Shown here: positions 16,445 through 24,578 of the stretch, piece after piece
How the letters are laid out: each line of letters begins with the position of its first letter
Numbering within the stretch: position 1 is the stretch's first letter
Source of the DNA: Tepidanaerobacteraceae bacterium
GTDB taxonomy: Bacteria; Bacillota; Thermosediminibacteria; Thermosediminibacterales; Tepidanaerobacteraceae
Assembly (NCBI GenBank): GCA_024655905.1
Contig: JANLFP010000014.1
Location: 23,518 to 63,715, forward strand
Reading direction: 5' to 3'
DNA: 40,198 nucleotides
The notes under the pieces: model-generated
The model's input: the letters and a program-made list of their open reading frames with translations, nothing else
Told to the model about the DNA's origin: nothing
Database searches by the model: none
Made by a program: the position numbers and the translations under genes

Positions 16445-17190
16445 CCCTTCCTACGCGTTTTGGAAGCCCATATGAAAGCAGCCATGGACACCGCTGCCCA
16501 GAGTATGATGCACTGCATGAAAGGCATGTATCCCTGCTGCACGTATCCACTGCTCTGAGCGTATAAAATTCCGGCCTGGGCCAGAGCCGGCGAGAGGAAA
16601 AACTGCCATGGTATCCTTTTGTCAAAAACTGTGGTTATCACCGTCTGATTATATTCAATATAAAGGTAGGTCAGAACGGGAACGACCATGAGCACTGTGA
16701 AAATGAAAACCGCCAGAGTCAGCCCCCGCCATTTCTCATCGATTTTCAGCGCCTTCAATAAATATTTGACCGCAAGCAAAGCCATGCCCCACGATGTTTG
16801 AATGGCCAGAGGTATGGCAAAATTCACCCCTTGCAGCTTTCCCATCGCAAAAATGGCCAGCATGAGCGGCAGCTGGGAAAAAGTGAATGTCGCCGCCTGA
16901 AAACACAGTTTCACGCCTTTCATGCCTTCCCGCCCGCCCTCTGTTTCCCAGAAGGGCAATAGAATTGAAAATAGGAGGAAGGAAAAGAGGACAAAATACA
17001 TGTACCCGCGGCTGTAAAGCTCGGGATGATATCCCTCCATGCGCAGGGGCACAGCAGAAATATAAAGCGCCACTGCCGCTGAAATCATGCCCAGGTAAAC
17101 GAGCATTATTATTTGATTTTCCCTTTCGATATCCAGCAATTCTTTTATGAAAGCAAGGCACTTATTTTTTTCCATGGCTGCTGTACGCAC
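16441..17190 (-). CDS. Six-transmembrane ABC-2-permease-like membrane protein
   Basis: A 249-residue, highly hydrophobic protein with about six predicted membrane segments, after an N-terminal cytoplasmic stretch that contains ELLDIERENQ. The pattern resembles ABC-2-type permease subunits seen in MoxR/DUF58 clusters, but no ATPase of the ABC type is in this operon. GTG 17190 overlaps the upstream gene; the in-frame ATG at 17175 is an alternative, and neither has an ideal ribosome site. The end overlaps the next gene by four bases. Confidence 0.65.
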   Translation of the reverse strand: MRTAAMEKNKCLAFIKELLDIERENQIIMLVYLGMISAAVALYISAVPLRMEGYHPELYSRGYMYFVLFSFLLFSILLPFWETEGGREGMKGVKLCFQAATFTFSQLPLMLAIFAMGKLQGVNFAIPLAIQTSWGMALLAVKYLLKALKIDEKWRGLTLAVFIFTVLMVVPVLTYLYIEYNQTVITTVFDKRIPWQFFLSPALAQAGILYAQSSGYVQQGYMPFMQCIILWAAVSMAAFIWASKTRRKG

Positions 17191-19243
17191 CCTTCACATA
17201 AATCTCCGGAAAAATCACCCTTGAATCGCATTGAATTTTCATAAGCAACGGCCCTTCCGACGTGCTGTGCACCAGCCTTTCGCCCCGAAGCGTGCCGCCG
17301 TCGAAGGCTTCCCACGCAGAATCGCTCCAGTCATATATCTGAATGCTATTATACTCCGAAGGCTCGATGTAAAAATCAATCTCTTCGGCGCAAAATTCCG
17401 GCGGAAGCAGATAATACAGCATAACCTGTCCGGTATTCTGCGGCACGAACTCCTTCCGGCCTAAAGACCATGCCTCACCGCTTGCCAATGCCGCGGGTTT
17501 TATGTAACCCCACGGGAAAAGTATTTTACCGCCATCCCAGGTTAAATTCACATTAAAAACATACAGGGTGCAGGATTTGAGATTTCTCTTTCTTCCGTCC
17601 ACTTCGGCCCCGACCTGTTCCTGCCCAAAACCGAAAAGCCTGCCTCCAGTAGCCCCGTCCTCCAGATTGCCAAAATAGTATTCCAACAGCGCTCTCTCAG
17701 ATGTGCCAAGGCCCGAAAGTCTTTCAACCTCCTGCAGAAAGTTGAAATCTCCCATCCCCCTCAATCCATAATCGAGCCGGTACTTTACCTCCACTTCTTC
17801 CCTACCGTCGATGTCTCCCAGGTTGATAAAGGTATCGCCCAGCACCAGGAAACATTTGTTCAATCTGTATGGAAACGGATTTTTTATGACCCCGGATACA
17901 ATCTCCTGCCCGGCAAGCTTCAGTTCAAATTCTTCCAAATCCGAGTTTTCCGCTGAAGCGCTGAAAACATAATTGGGGCCGTCTCCTGAAAAAACCGCTC
18001 TGCCCTCGCCGGGCATGTATTCGCACGAAGCGTCCGGCGGGCACATAGCCTCCCCCGACGGTATGCCGACGGCACAGGTTTTCCCGCGGGCGGGATATAC
18101 GCCGATCAAAACGTATGATTCAGCGGTATTTTTGCTCCCCCAAAGTTTTACGGCAGCCGATGCCGCAGAGGTATCCCGCAGCCCCGCCCCCAGCGCCGCG
18201 ATGTAAAAGGCGGCGCAAAAGGCCGCTACCACCGCGGAAAAAAACCACTTGCTTTTTTTTGACAAATAAACCGAAAAACACCCCGCTGCAAGATAAAGAA
18301 GCATCAGTAACAGCATTAAATAAAACATCCTGCGCGATGGTCTAAGGCTTTCATCCACCACAGAATATAGGCTCTCTGCTCCGGCGAGTTTTTTTGAAAT
18401 GCTGCCTTTGCCCCACATTCTGCTTATCATGGGAGTTGTTAAATGCTTTTGCACAAGGCTCGCTACGTACTGCGGGTCAGCTTCTTCCAGATCCTGCTGG
18501 ACAAAAACCACCGCTCCCTTTCCCCAAGCAATGGTCGATGTCCCGGGAAACTCAAAAAGCCCTTTCAAATTTTTATAAGCGTACTTTTTCGCGCCTATCA
18601 AAATGCAATTTCCCTTTGAAACCCATCGCTTCAAAGCATTCTGCATCCCCTCATCGAGCCGGGATGCGTCGAAATCGTCAATGATTATTATGTTGAAGCT
18701 GTCCAGTGCTTCATCGGTCAAATCCTTTTCCTCGTCCAGCGCTGACATGAACGTCTTCTGCCCGCCGATAAAAGAAAAATCTGTAGAGCTCAGATAATTG
18801 TACTTTTCAGGCTCATCGCTGAGCACTCCGATGAAAACGCTGCTTTCCGGCAAAACCTCAGGTTTAACAGCCGCCTGCCCAAGAATCCGCCCGTCTTTTT
18901 CAAAGCGGGCTGAAACCTGAATGTCCGGTTTATAGACAGGCGCGAAAAAGCGGATTGTTTTCCTGCTGTCTTCCGGTATTTGCAATGAATATGCATATGA
19001 GTTCCCGCCCGCCTTCACCTTTAAAACGCCATCCGCACCGCCTTCGCCTGCCTCAACTTCCACGGCCACAGGGGTTGTGCAGCCCATTTTGCATTTTCCT
19101 TCAAAACCGGCTTTCACGGATACGCTCATGTCCGGCATTGCCCTGGCGCATGTTTGCAGCGCGGGCCAGAAAAGCACCAGCGCCGCCAGCAGGAACGCCG
19201 TGCATGAGGAAAAGCCCAGCCTTCTTGCAATATTATTCGCCAT
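17162..19243 (-). CDS. Large exported membrane protein with amidotransferase-like domain, MoxR-cluster component
   Basis: A 693-residue protein with a signal peptide (cleavage near ARA-MPD, about residue 35). An N-terminal beta-sandwich is followed by a segment (about 140-290) with NIIIIDDFDASRL and ILIGAKK, like the catalytically silent glutamine-amidotransferase fold in such clusters. Two adjacent membrane segments (about 313-365) and an external beta-rich C-terminus complete it. It begins inside the last codons of the DUF4430 gene (11-base overlap, ATGGCGAATAA), so the two are coupled. It may present the external part of the complex. No enzyme motif was seen. Confidence 0.65.
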   Translation of the reverse strand: MANNIARRLGFSSCTAFLLAALVLFWPALQTCARAMPDMSVSVKAGFEGKCKMGCTTPVAVEVEAGEGGADGVLKVKAGGNSYAYSLQIPEDSRKTIRFFAPVYKPDIQVSARFEKDGRILGQAAVKPEVLPESSVFIGVLSDEPEKYNYLSSTDFSFIGGQKTFMSALDEEKDLTDEALDSFNIIIIDDFDASRLDEGMQNALKRWVSKGNCILIGAKKYAYKNLKGLFEFPGTSTIAWGKGAVVFVQQDLEEADPQYVASLVQKHLTTPMISRMWGKGSISKKLAGAESLYSVVDESLRPSRRMFYLMLLLMLLYLAAGCFSVYLSKKSKWFFSAVVAAFCAAFYIAALGAGLRDTSAASAAVKLWGSKNTAESYVLIGVYPARGKTCAVGIPSGEAMCPPDASCEYMPGEGRAVFSGDGPNYVFSASAENSDLEEFELKLAGQEIVSGVIKNPFPYRLNKCFLVLGDTFINLGDIDGREEVEVKYRLDYGLRGMGDFNFLQEVERLSGLGTSERALLEYYFGNLEDGATGGRLFGFGQEQVGAEVDGRKRNLKSCTLYVFNVNLTWDGGKILFPWGYIKPAALASGEAWSLGRKEFVPQNTGQVMLYYLLPPEFCAEEIDFYIEPSEYNSIQIYDWSDSAWEAFDGGTLRGERLVHSTSEGPLLMKIQCDSRVIFPEIYVKGAYSSHGKK

Positions 19244-20591
19244 AAGGAATATGTATCACCTCGTTTTCTGCTATCACCGCCCCAAAACAGCCGCTTATAG
19301 ATTCGGGATGGTTGAGGATGGTGTCAAAAGCCATTTTATATCCTTCGTCATCCGTGCCGGTGACAAGCCATATGGGATTTAGGCTGCCTATGGTAGCGCC
19401 GTAGGCATAAATGGCCCCGGCCTTGTCATGGCTGCTCACCGCTTTGCCTTTGAAGTTTAAAGCCTGGAGCTTGCCGTCTTCAAATTTGGCGTAAACTCCC
19501 ACCAGCTTGTTTTTGGTATTGATATCCTTGAGATAATCATTCCCCTGAACGAGGCTGTCCCACTTGCCCAGCAAAATGTAGTATTTTTTGGGCGTCTGAA
19601 TTGCAGAAGCATCAAGCTCAGCAATATCCACCTGCTTTACTCCCTTATCTTCAAGACTTTTCTTTAATTTTTCCGCATCTTCTTTGCAACCTTCAGCATA
19701 CATAATCACTGTACCCGGATTTTTGCCACCGTATCCGCCTTTAAAGGGCTGCGGGTATGAGCCTATGATTGCCGGTATGAACATCGTCACGCTCCAGTCG
19801 TGATAATCCCACCATATGACATCGCCCGGCTGAGGCCTGTATTCCGCAACGCCAACAGGCGCCAATATGCCGTTCACCCAATAAAACCAGTCCAGCTTTT
19901 TTCTATCCTTGCCGGTGTAAAAAGTGTAATGGGACTCCAGGCCGTTGATGGCGTTTACAAACCCTCCTCCATAGGCGGTCTGTATGTCCAGGTTCCGGAA
20001 CATTACTTCCATTCCCACTTCGTCTCTAACCAGCCCCACATTTTTGGCAAAAATTTTTTTATGGCCAAAATCCCGGGTGACTATTAAATCCACTTTATAC
20101 GGGCTTTCTATATCGCCCGTCGCTTTGTATTCCCGGGAATTTTCAGACGCAGGGGTGCCCTCCTTGTATTTCACCTCTCCCTGCACCGGGCCCTTGTAGC
20201 CTTTATATATTGTTGCGGCATCAGGCTGAACCTCAGTTTTTGCTGTGGAACTGGCTTTGTTATCCGATTTTTTATCCGAGGGCTGCTCTTTATTTTGCGG
20301 TCCAGCTGGATTTTTTGAGATATCCTGTTTTTCGGGCGATTTTTGTTCTGGGGAGTCTTTCACGTCGGAATCTCGCACACCGCCTAATTCCTCGACTTCT
20401 TTTTTGTCCGAGTCCCTCAAAGTTGTTTGGCCGGGTTCAACAGCGCCTCCGACTTCGGAAGTCGCGACCCGTTCATCTTCGCCGATGTTGGTGACTACCC
20501 TGGGCCTGTCCTGCCCGCAGGCAGAAATCATCGCCAAAATCAAAAGGGAAATCAACAGAAAAGTTGAAATGCTTTTAAGCCTTTGGCTCAT
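19233..20591 (-). CDS. DUF4430 (transcobalamin C-terminal-like) lipoprotein
   Basis: A 452-residue lipoprotein. ATG 20591 follows GGAGGTGCAGTTG; nine extra residues upstream in frame overlap the leader hairpin and are rejected. The lipobox is ISAC (Cys about 25), then a low-complexity Lys/Glu/Ser/Pro stalk to about 150. A DUF4430 domain (about 175-290) has DWFYWVNG and RPQPGDVIWWDYHDW. DUF4430 is the fold of the C-terminal cobalamin-gripping domain of intrinsic factor and transcobalamin. The remaining 160 residues form an unassigned alpha/beta domain. The operon starts with a cobalamin riboswitch, so this is a good candidate surface corrinoid-binding protein. No ligand contacts can be verified from sequence. 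Confidence 0.8.
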   Translation of the reverse strand: MSQRLKSISTFLLISLLILAMISACGQDRPRVVTNIGEDERVATSEVGGAVEPGQTTLRDSDKKEVEELGGVRDSDVKDSPEQKSPEKQDISKNPAGPQNKEQPSDKKSDNKASSTAKTEVQPDAATIYKGYKGPVQGEVKYKEGTPASENSREYKATGDIESPYKVDLIVTRDFGHKKIFAKNVGLVRDEVGMEVMFRNLDIQTAYGGGFVNAINGLESHYTFYTGKDRKKLDWFYWVNGILAPVGVAEYRPQPGDVIWWDYHDWSVTMFIPAIIGSYPQPFKGGYGGKNPGTVIMYAEGCKEDAEKLKKSLEDKGVKQVDIAELDASAIQTPKKYYILLGKWDSLVQGNDYLKDINTKNKLVGVYAKFEDGKLQALNFKGKAVSSHDKAGAIYAYGATIGSLNPIWLVTGTDDEGYKMAFDTILNHPESISGCFGAVIAENEVIHIPYGE

Positions 20592-20602
20592 CAACTGCAC
20601 CT

Positions 20603-20655
20603 CCAAAAAATAAAGCACCGTCTATTTCAGACAGTGCTTCCGTTGTTCGGTCAGC
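20603..20655 (-). promoter_or_regulatory. Conserved hairpin leader, copy 3, upstream of the DUF4430 gene
   Basis: Lies between the DUF2292 stop (20661) and the DUF4430 ribosome site. It has GACCGAACAACGG as in the copies at 291 and 2183, then a GAAGCACTGTC/GACGGTGCTT hairpin and TTATTTTTT, which merges with GGAGGTG. It has TTGACA just upstream but no matching -10, so it probably acts as an internal attenuator that could lower expression of the distal genes. The stem has compensating base changes relative to the other copies, so the structure is conserved. Confidence 0.6.
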
Positions 20656-20660
20656 ATTTG

Positions 20661-20819
20661 TCAAAGTTTTATCGACTTTTTTATTTCCTCGATCCGCACA
20701 GGCTGCTTGTCCTGTATAAATATCTTGATCTCGCCGTAATTTATCTCCCGAAGAAAGCTCAGCAGCCTTTTTTCCTTGTCGGTCAGCGCACCCTTGGCCA
20801 ATTCGTCCCTATCATTCAT
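20661..20819 (-). CDS. YezD/DUF2292 family small protein
   Basis: A 52-residue protein from ATG 20819, preceded by AGAAGGG. The sequence TDKEKRLLSFLREINYGEIK, followed by IFIQDKQPVRIEEIKK, fits the short YezD-like DUF2292 family: a helix followed by a beta-hairpin with the Ile-Gln-Asp turn. Its function is not established; the family is often seen next to sulfur, metal or cofactor genes. Its ATGAATGA start overlaps the end of a 32-codon ORF. It is the second reading frame after the cobalamin riboswitch. Confidence 0.8.
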   Translation of the reverse strand: MNDRDELAKGALTDKEKRLLSFLREINYGEIKIFIQDKQPVRIEEIKKSIKL

Positions 20820-20910
20820 GGAATCCCTTCTTGCCGCAATTATGCCTTTTTCTCGGTGCGCCGCAATCCAGCAGGCTTGTTTTTTTTACATCTCTTTTCG
20901 TACATGCCAT
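20812..20910 (-). CDS. 32-residue cysteine-containing small ORF behind the riboswitch
   Basis: ATG 20910 is preceded by GGGAGGGGG at seven bases, the strongest ribosome site in the operon. The product (MACTKRDVKKTSLLDCGAPR, then a basic 12-residue tail) has Cys at 3, 16 and 25. Its stop overlaps the start of the DUF2292 gene (ATGAATGA), so translation would be coupled. It may be a leader peptide or a real small metal-binding protein. No family is recognised. Confidence 0.45.
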   Translation of the reverse strand: MACTKRDVKKTSLLDCGAPRKRHNCGKKGFHE

Positions 20911-20951
20911 TGCAAAACCCCCTCCCTATCATCCGTAGAGTTTTGAGGTGC

Positions 20952-21126
20952 AAAAAACAGGCAGGTCTTCTGGCTCGAGCTTCATCGCCCTTTCCGCCTT
21001 CCCGGTTGCCCAGTGGCGTTTTGGAAAAGAGCTCCTCTCTCACAGCGGCGGGACCGCGCGGGATTTTCACCCGACTTCCCTTTTCACTGGCCATGGCCCA
21101 ACTACCCACGCCGGCACCTGTTTTCT
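20952..21126 (-). promoter_or_regulatory. Cobalamin riboswitch
   Basis: On the minus strand the core AAAAGGGAAGTCGGGTGAAA is followed by ATCCCGCGCGGTCCCGCC, then GCTGTGA, a variable arm, GCCACTGG, and the B12 box GAGCCAGAAGACCTGCCTG near 20961-20978. AAACAGG at the 5' end pairs with CCTGTTT at the 3' end to close P1. It should bind adenosyl- or methylcobalamin and repress the operon when B12 is plentiful. A CAAAAC/GTTTTG pair near the ribosome site of the 32-codon ORF hints at translational rather than terminator control. Confidence 0.93.
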
Positions 21127-21139
21127 AAATTTCAAATAT

Positions 21140-21168
21140 ATGATATACCAACCATTTTTTGTTGTCAA
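21140..21168 (-). promoter_or_regulatory. Promoter of the cobalamin-riboswitch operon
   Basis: TTGACA (21163-21168) and TATCAT (21140-21145) with 17-base spacing on the minus strand; the transcript would start about ten bases before the riboswitch P1 stem. The gene-free interval 21171-21520 otherwise holds the plus-strand Pho box and promoter described separately. Confidence 0.8.
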
Positions 21169-21344
21169 CACATAACTCCGCCTTTATAAATGAATAACGA
21201 CTGCCGGTAACCATGGTGAAGCCTTGAAAGCAGTGAAAATCATGCCAAAACAACTCAGTAAAGCAATCCAATACCCAACATTTTTATACTTCTAAATTAC
21301 AAACAGTAATGTATTTGCTTAATAGTATCAATATGTTAAAAAAG

Positions 21345-21394
21345 TTTTAACTTAATTTTACAAACATTAACAACGGTTTAATATATTCTTAATA
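21345..21394 (+). promoter_or_regulatory. Tandem Pho box (PhoP binding repeats)
   Basis: Five hexamers in exact 11-base register: TTTTAA (21345), TTTTAC (21356), TTAACA (21367), TTAATA (21378) and TTAATA (21389). Firmicute PhoP binds TTAACA-like direct repeats with 5-base gaps. The array ends 15 bases before a TATAAT at 21410-21415, the position expected for activation. The genes behind it encode phosphatases and an importer, which agrees. Confidence 0.7.
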
Positions 21395-21409
21395 TACCAC
21401 CTGTAAAAT

Positions 21410-21415
21410 TATAAT
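21410..21415 (+). promoter_or_regulatory. -10 element of the phosphate-starvation island
   Basis: A consensus TATAAT downstream of the Pho box with no good -35, typical of an activator-dependent promoter. The leader that follows contains a hairpin, CCCGGTGCAGAAAGC with GCTTTGCTGCGGG (about 21423-21450). Confidence 0.6.
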
Positions 21416-21520
21416 CGGTGATCCCGGTGCAGAAAGCGCTTTGCTGCGGGAACTCCCCATCTCCACAGCGGTTTTTATGTCAATATTCAATCAATAAATA
21501 TAATTGAAAGGTGAATTGGA

Positions 21521-21574
21521 ATGTTAATCAGATTCGAACGGTGGTGTCTTGAAAAAATATCATGGAAAGACTAA
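21521..21574 (+). CDS. 17-codon upstream ORF overlapping the phosphodiesterase start
   Basis: ATG 21521 has a good ribosome site (GAAAGGTG, seven bases). It encodes MLIRFERWCLEKISWKD and stops at 21574, 13 bases inside the following gene in another frame. The following gene itself has a weak ribosome site, so this ORF may feed ribosomes to it. No homology is claimed. Confidence 0.4.
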   Translation: MLIRFERWCLEKISWKD

Positions 21575-22398
21575 TAATGGTGATTATGGATGGCTTGAGA
21601 TACGACGCTGCTGCGTGTTCCATGGGGTTTATGAATCATCTCATACAAAAGAATATGGCTTCGCTTTACCGTGTGGTGGCAGAAACACCCACCCTATCAA
21701 GGCCGCTTTATGAAGTGCTGCTGACGGGAACTCCCGCCCATATTAGCGGTATTGTTTCAAACAATTCGGTCAGGCTTTCCCGGCAGCGCAGCATATTTCA
21801 CATGGCTCGGGAAAATGGGTTGACTACCGCCGCCGCTGCTTACGCTTGGATAAGCGAGCTGTACAACCGCGCCCCCTTCAATCCCCTTTTGGACAGGGAG
21901 CAGGAAAGCGAGAGGCTCCCCATTCAGTACGGCCGCTTTTATTTTGAAGACAATTACCCCGATTCACATCTTTTCACTGACGCTGCTGCATTGATACAAA
22001 AGTATAATCCCGACTTTTGCCTAATCCACTCCATGGGCATCGATTTTGCGGGCCATCGCTTTGGAGGAGAATCTAAAGAATACCGTGCGCAGGTTATTCT
22101 GGCGGACAGTATGCTGGCGAATCTTTTGCCTGCATGGCAGAACTCAGGTTACCATATCCTCATCACATCAGATCACGGCATGGGAACCGATGGGCTGCAC
22201 GGCGGCTCCAGTCTTGCCGAAAGGCTAGTTCCACTTTTCGCACTGACCGACTATCTCGCACCGGGCATTTACATGGATGAAGTGCCCCAGCTTGCCGTCG
22301 CACCGCTGGCAACGCGGCTGTTGGGAATAAGGGCTTCGCAGGAAATGATGAAATATTCCTGGCCGGGTTGGATGGACGAACGAATTTACGTTTTATAG
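21562..22398 (+). CDS. Alkaline-phosphatase-superfamily phosphodiesterase / nucleotide pyrophosphatase
   Basis: A 278-residue protein without a signal peptide. It fits the type I phosphodiesterase/nucleotide pyrophosphatase group: first metal Asp in MVIMDGLR (residue 9), nucleophile Thr in TPTLSRP (about 43), second metal site in GIDFAGH, then TSDHGM, and the last His in LHGG. At 278 residues it is shorter than most NPP enzymes, lacking added caps. It probably hydrolyses a phosphodiester or a phosphonate-like compound in the cytoplasm after import by the downstream ABC system. The Pho box upstream puts it in the phosphate-starvation response. The substrate cannot be read from sequence. Confidence 0.85.
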   Translation: MERLIMVIMDGLRYDAAACSMGFMNHLIQKNMASLYRVVAETPTLSRPLYEVLLTGTPAHISGIVSNNSVRLSRQRSIFHMARENGLTTAAAAYAWISELYNRAPFNPLLDREQESERLPIQYGRFYFEDNYPDSHLFTDAAALIQKYNPDFCLIHSMGIDFAGHRFGGESKEYRAQVILADSMLANLLPAWQNSGYHILITSDHGMGTDGLHGGSSLAERLVPLFALTDYLAPGIYMDEVPQLAVAPLATRLLGIRASQEMMKYSWPGWMDERIYVL

Positions 22399-22514
22399 GC
22401 TGGCCGGCACGCAAAGCGCATGCCGAATGCAGCGAATTCCCAGAAACGCAGGAATGAACTTTAGAGCAGCAGGGCAAGCGAAGGTGCGGGGCCATCTCCT
22501 GCAGCAAAGTGGCA

Positions 22515-22600
22515 TTCTACGCTAAAATACCCATGCCGCAAAGCAGCACAATGAAAGATGAAATTTTAGTTAGCCTGTTGAAGAATTAAAATTTCATATC
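22515..22600 (+). other. Conserved AT-rich hairpin element, copy 2
   Basis: Matches the element at 142-238 in order and spacing: CCATGCCG, AAAGCAG, GAAAGATGA, TTTTA arm, TTAGCC, TGTTGAA, GAATTAAAA. An 11-base arm ATGAAATTTTA pairs with its complement. It lies in the 231-base gap between the phosphodiesterase and the binding-protein gene, where a further long-range pair (GAATGC about 22427 with GCATTC about 22511) suggests a structured leader. No known riboswitch was recognised. Confidence 0.4.
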
Positions 22601-22629
22601 AATCAAAAATGAAAAGGAGCTGTGAACAC

Positions 22630-23733
22630 ATGAAAAAACTCATGAATAGCGTTCCAAAACTCATATCGGTATTTTTACTCATATGCGCCTTGCAGCTTGC
22701 CGGGTGCGGTCATGGTAAAACCGGCGGCAAAAGCGAGGCTCCAGCCGCTCAATCTCTGGAAGAAATCATTAATCTGGCAAAAAAGGAGGGCCAAATCGTC
22801 AGTGTGGGAATGCCCGACACCTGGGCGAACTGGAAGGATACATGGAAGGACCTCGAAGAAAAATACGGTCTTAAGCACACGGATACCGACATGTCCAGCG
22901 CCGAAGAAATCGCCAAATTTGAGGCGGAGAAAAACAATCCAACTGCTGATATAGGCGACGTGGGAGTCGGTTTCGCACCGATTGCCGTTGAAAAAGGCGT
23001 AACGCAGGCATATAAAACATCTTATTGGGATGAAATCCCCGACTGGGCCAAAGACGACGAAGGCCACTGGATAGTGGGATATCAGGGGACTATGTCTTTT
23101 CTCGTGAACAAAAAGCTTGTGGATAAGGTGCCCGAGTCCTGGAAAGATCTGCTGGAAGGAAATTACAGAGTCTCCGTCGGCGACGTGATGAAAGCCGCAC
23201 AGGCTCAGCATGCCGTTCTCGCCGCTGCCATGGCCTTTGGTGGAGACGAAGGCAATATACAGCCCGGCATCGATTTTTTTGCAAATCTTGCAAAACAGGG
23301 CAAATTATCCAAAGCAGATGTTTCTCTCACCAATATTGAAAAAGGCGAAGTGGAAATCGCACTGCTGTGGGATTTTAATGCACTTGGATACCGCGAAAGA
23401 ATAGACCGGAAAAGCTATGAAGTGGTCATACCCAAAGATGGAAGCATCGTCAGCGGCTATGCCACAATTATAAACCGGTACGCGCCACATCCCAACGCCG
23501 CAAAACTCGCGAGGGAGTACATCCTGAGCGATGAAGGCCAGATAAATCTTGCAAAGGGTTATGCGCGCCCTATTAGAAGCAGTGTTAAACTTCCCGATGA
23601 CGTTCAGGCGATGCTGCTTTCTCAGGATGAATATAAAAGCGCAAAACCGATCAGGGATTTTGCAGCATGGGACAAAACCGCAAAGAGGCTGCCCGAACTC
23701 TGGCAGCAGTACGTGCTGTCAAATCTCAAATGA
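22630..23733 (+). CDS. ABC transporter substrate-binding lipoprotein (iron/spermidine/2-AEP type)
   Basis: A 367-residue lipoprotein from ATG 22630, which follows AAGGAG; an ATG seven codons upstream lies before that ribosome site and is rejected. The lipobox is LAGC (about Cys26). The body has the fold of the extracellular binding protein family that includes AfuA, PotD and the 2-aminoethylphosphonate-binding PhnS: LIVxVGMPDTWANWKDT near the start, GYQGTMSFLVNKK, PESWKDLL and YATIINRYAPHPNAAK. It precedes its two permeases and ATPase. Lying between two phosphatases under a Pho box, the ligand is more likely a phosphorus compound (phosphonate or phosphate ester) than iron. Confidence 0.85.
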   Translation: MKKLMNSVPKLISVFLLICALQLAGCGHGKTGGKSEAPAAQSLEEIINLAKKEGQIVSVGMPDTWANWKDTWKDLEEKYGLKHTDTDMSSAEEIAKFEAEKNNPTADIGDVGVGFAPIAVEKGVTQAYKTSYWDEIPDWAKDDEGHWIVGYQGTMSFLVNKKLVDKVPESWKDLLEGNYRVSVGDVMKAAQAQHAVLAAAMAFGGDEGNIQPGIDFFANLAKQGKLSKADVSLTNIEKGEVEIALLWDFNALGYRERIDRKSYEVVIPKDGSIVSGYATIINRYAPHPNAAKLAREYILSDEGQINLAKGYARPIRSSVKLPDDVQAMLLSQDEYKSAKPIRDFAAWDKTAKRLPELWQQYVLSNLK

Positions 23734-23744
23734 CGGAGGTTGCC

Positions 23745-24578
23745 ATGAAGCAAAAATCTATGCTGCCGATTGTCCTTATCTTTTTCGCTTTGATTGCAGC
23801 CTTTCTCCTGGCTCCCATAGCAATCACCATTGTTTGCAGCTTCAAGGATGCAGAAAGCCGCAACTGGGGGCCGGCGAATTATATGGCTGCAATAAAGAAC
23901 CCGTATTATCTTCAGGCTTTCCTGAACAGCTTTCTAGTGTCTTTATTCTCCAGTCTTTTTGCGCTGGCCGCATCCTTCTTTATTTGCTGCGCCCTGCGCG
24001 CCTTTTCGCCAAAGGTGCGGGAGCGACTACTGGCATTTTCAAACATGACGTCGAATTTCGCCGGTGTTCCCCTTGCATTTGCTTTTATAATCCTTTTGGG
24101 AAACAACGGTGTCTTCACGATTTTGCTCAGGAACCTCGATTTTCCTTTTTCATTCGACCTTTACTCCTGGAAGGGTTTGGCCGCTGTTTATACCTATTTC
24201 CAGCTTCCCCTGGCAGTACTCGTTATGTTCCCAGCTTTTTCGGCCATTCGCGATGAATGGAAGGAGGCTGCTGCGCTCTTGGGTGCAAATCCCTTCCAGT
24301 TTTGGCGTTTTGTTGGACTGCCCGTGCTTATGCCGTGTTTTTTGGGCACCTTCAGCCTTCTGTTTGCCAACGCCATGGGCGCTTACGCAACTGCATACGC
24401 TCTGGCCGGAAGCAGTTTCAACCTCGTCACCATCCGCATTGCCCAGCTGATCGCAGGAGATGTATTCCTGAAGCCCGAGCTTGCCAGCGCTATGGCGGTT
24501 TTGCTTGGAAGCATTCTGTGGCTTTCAATATGGCTTTATCACAAGACAATGCCTGAAACGGGGAGGGATGCCGCTTGA
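23745..24578 (+). CDS. ABC transporter permease 1
   Basis: A 277-residue inner-membrane protein with six membrane segments, start ATG 23745 after GGAGGTTGCC, 11 bases after the binding-protein stop. It carries the permease-ATPase contact motif EWKEAAALLGANPFQFWRF (EAA loop, about 180). The family is that of spermidine/iron/2-aminoethylphosphonate importers. It pairs with the next permease, which overlaps it by one base (TGATG). Confidence 0.88.
   Translation: MKQKSMLPIVLIFFALIAAFLLAPIAITIVCSFKDAESRNWGPANYMAAIKNPYYLQAFLNSFLVSLFSSLFALAASFFICCALRAFSPKVRERLLAFSNMTSNFAGVPLAFAFIILLGNNGVFTILLRNLDFPFSFDLYSWKGLAAVYTYFQLPLAVLVMFPAFSAIRDEWKEAAALLGANPFQFWRFVGLPVLMPCFLGTFSLLFANAMGAYATAYALAGSSFNLVTIRIAQLIAGDVFLKPELASAMAVLLGSILWLSIWLYHKTMPETGRDAA

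Noticed and set aside
20840-21109. An 89-codon minus-strand frame through the cobalamin riboswitch
   Set aside because: It overlaps the conserved riboswitch core, and its frame explains none of the conserved bases; the small ORF at 20812-20910 has the better start.
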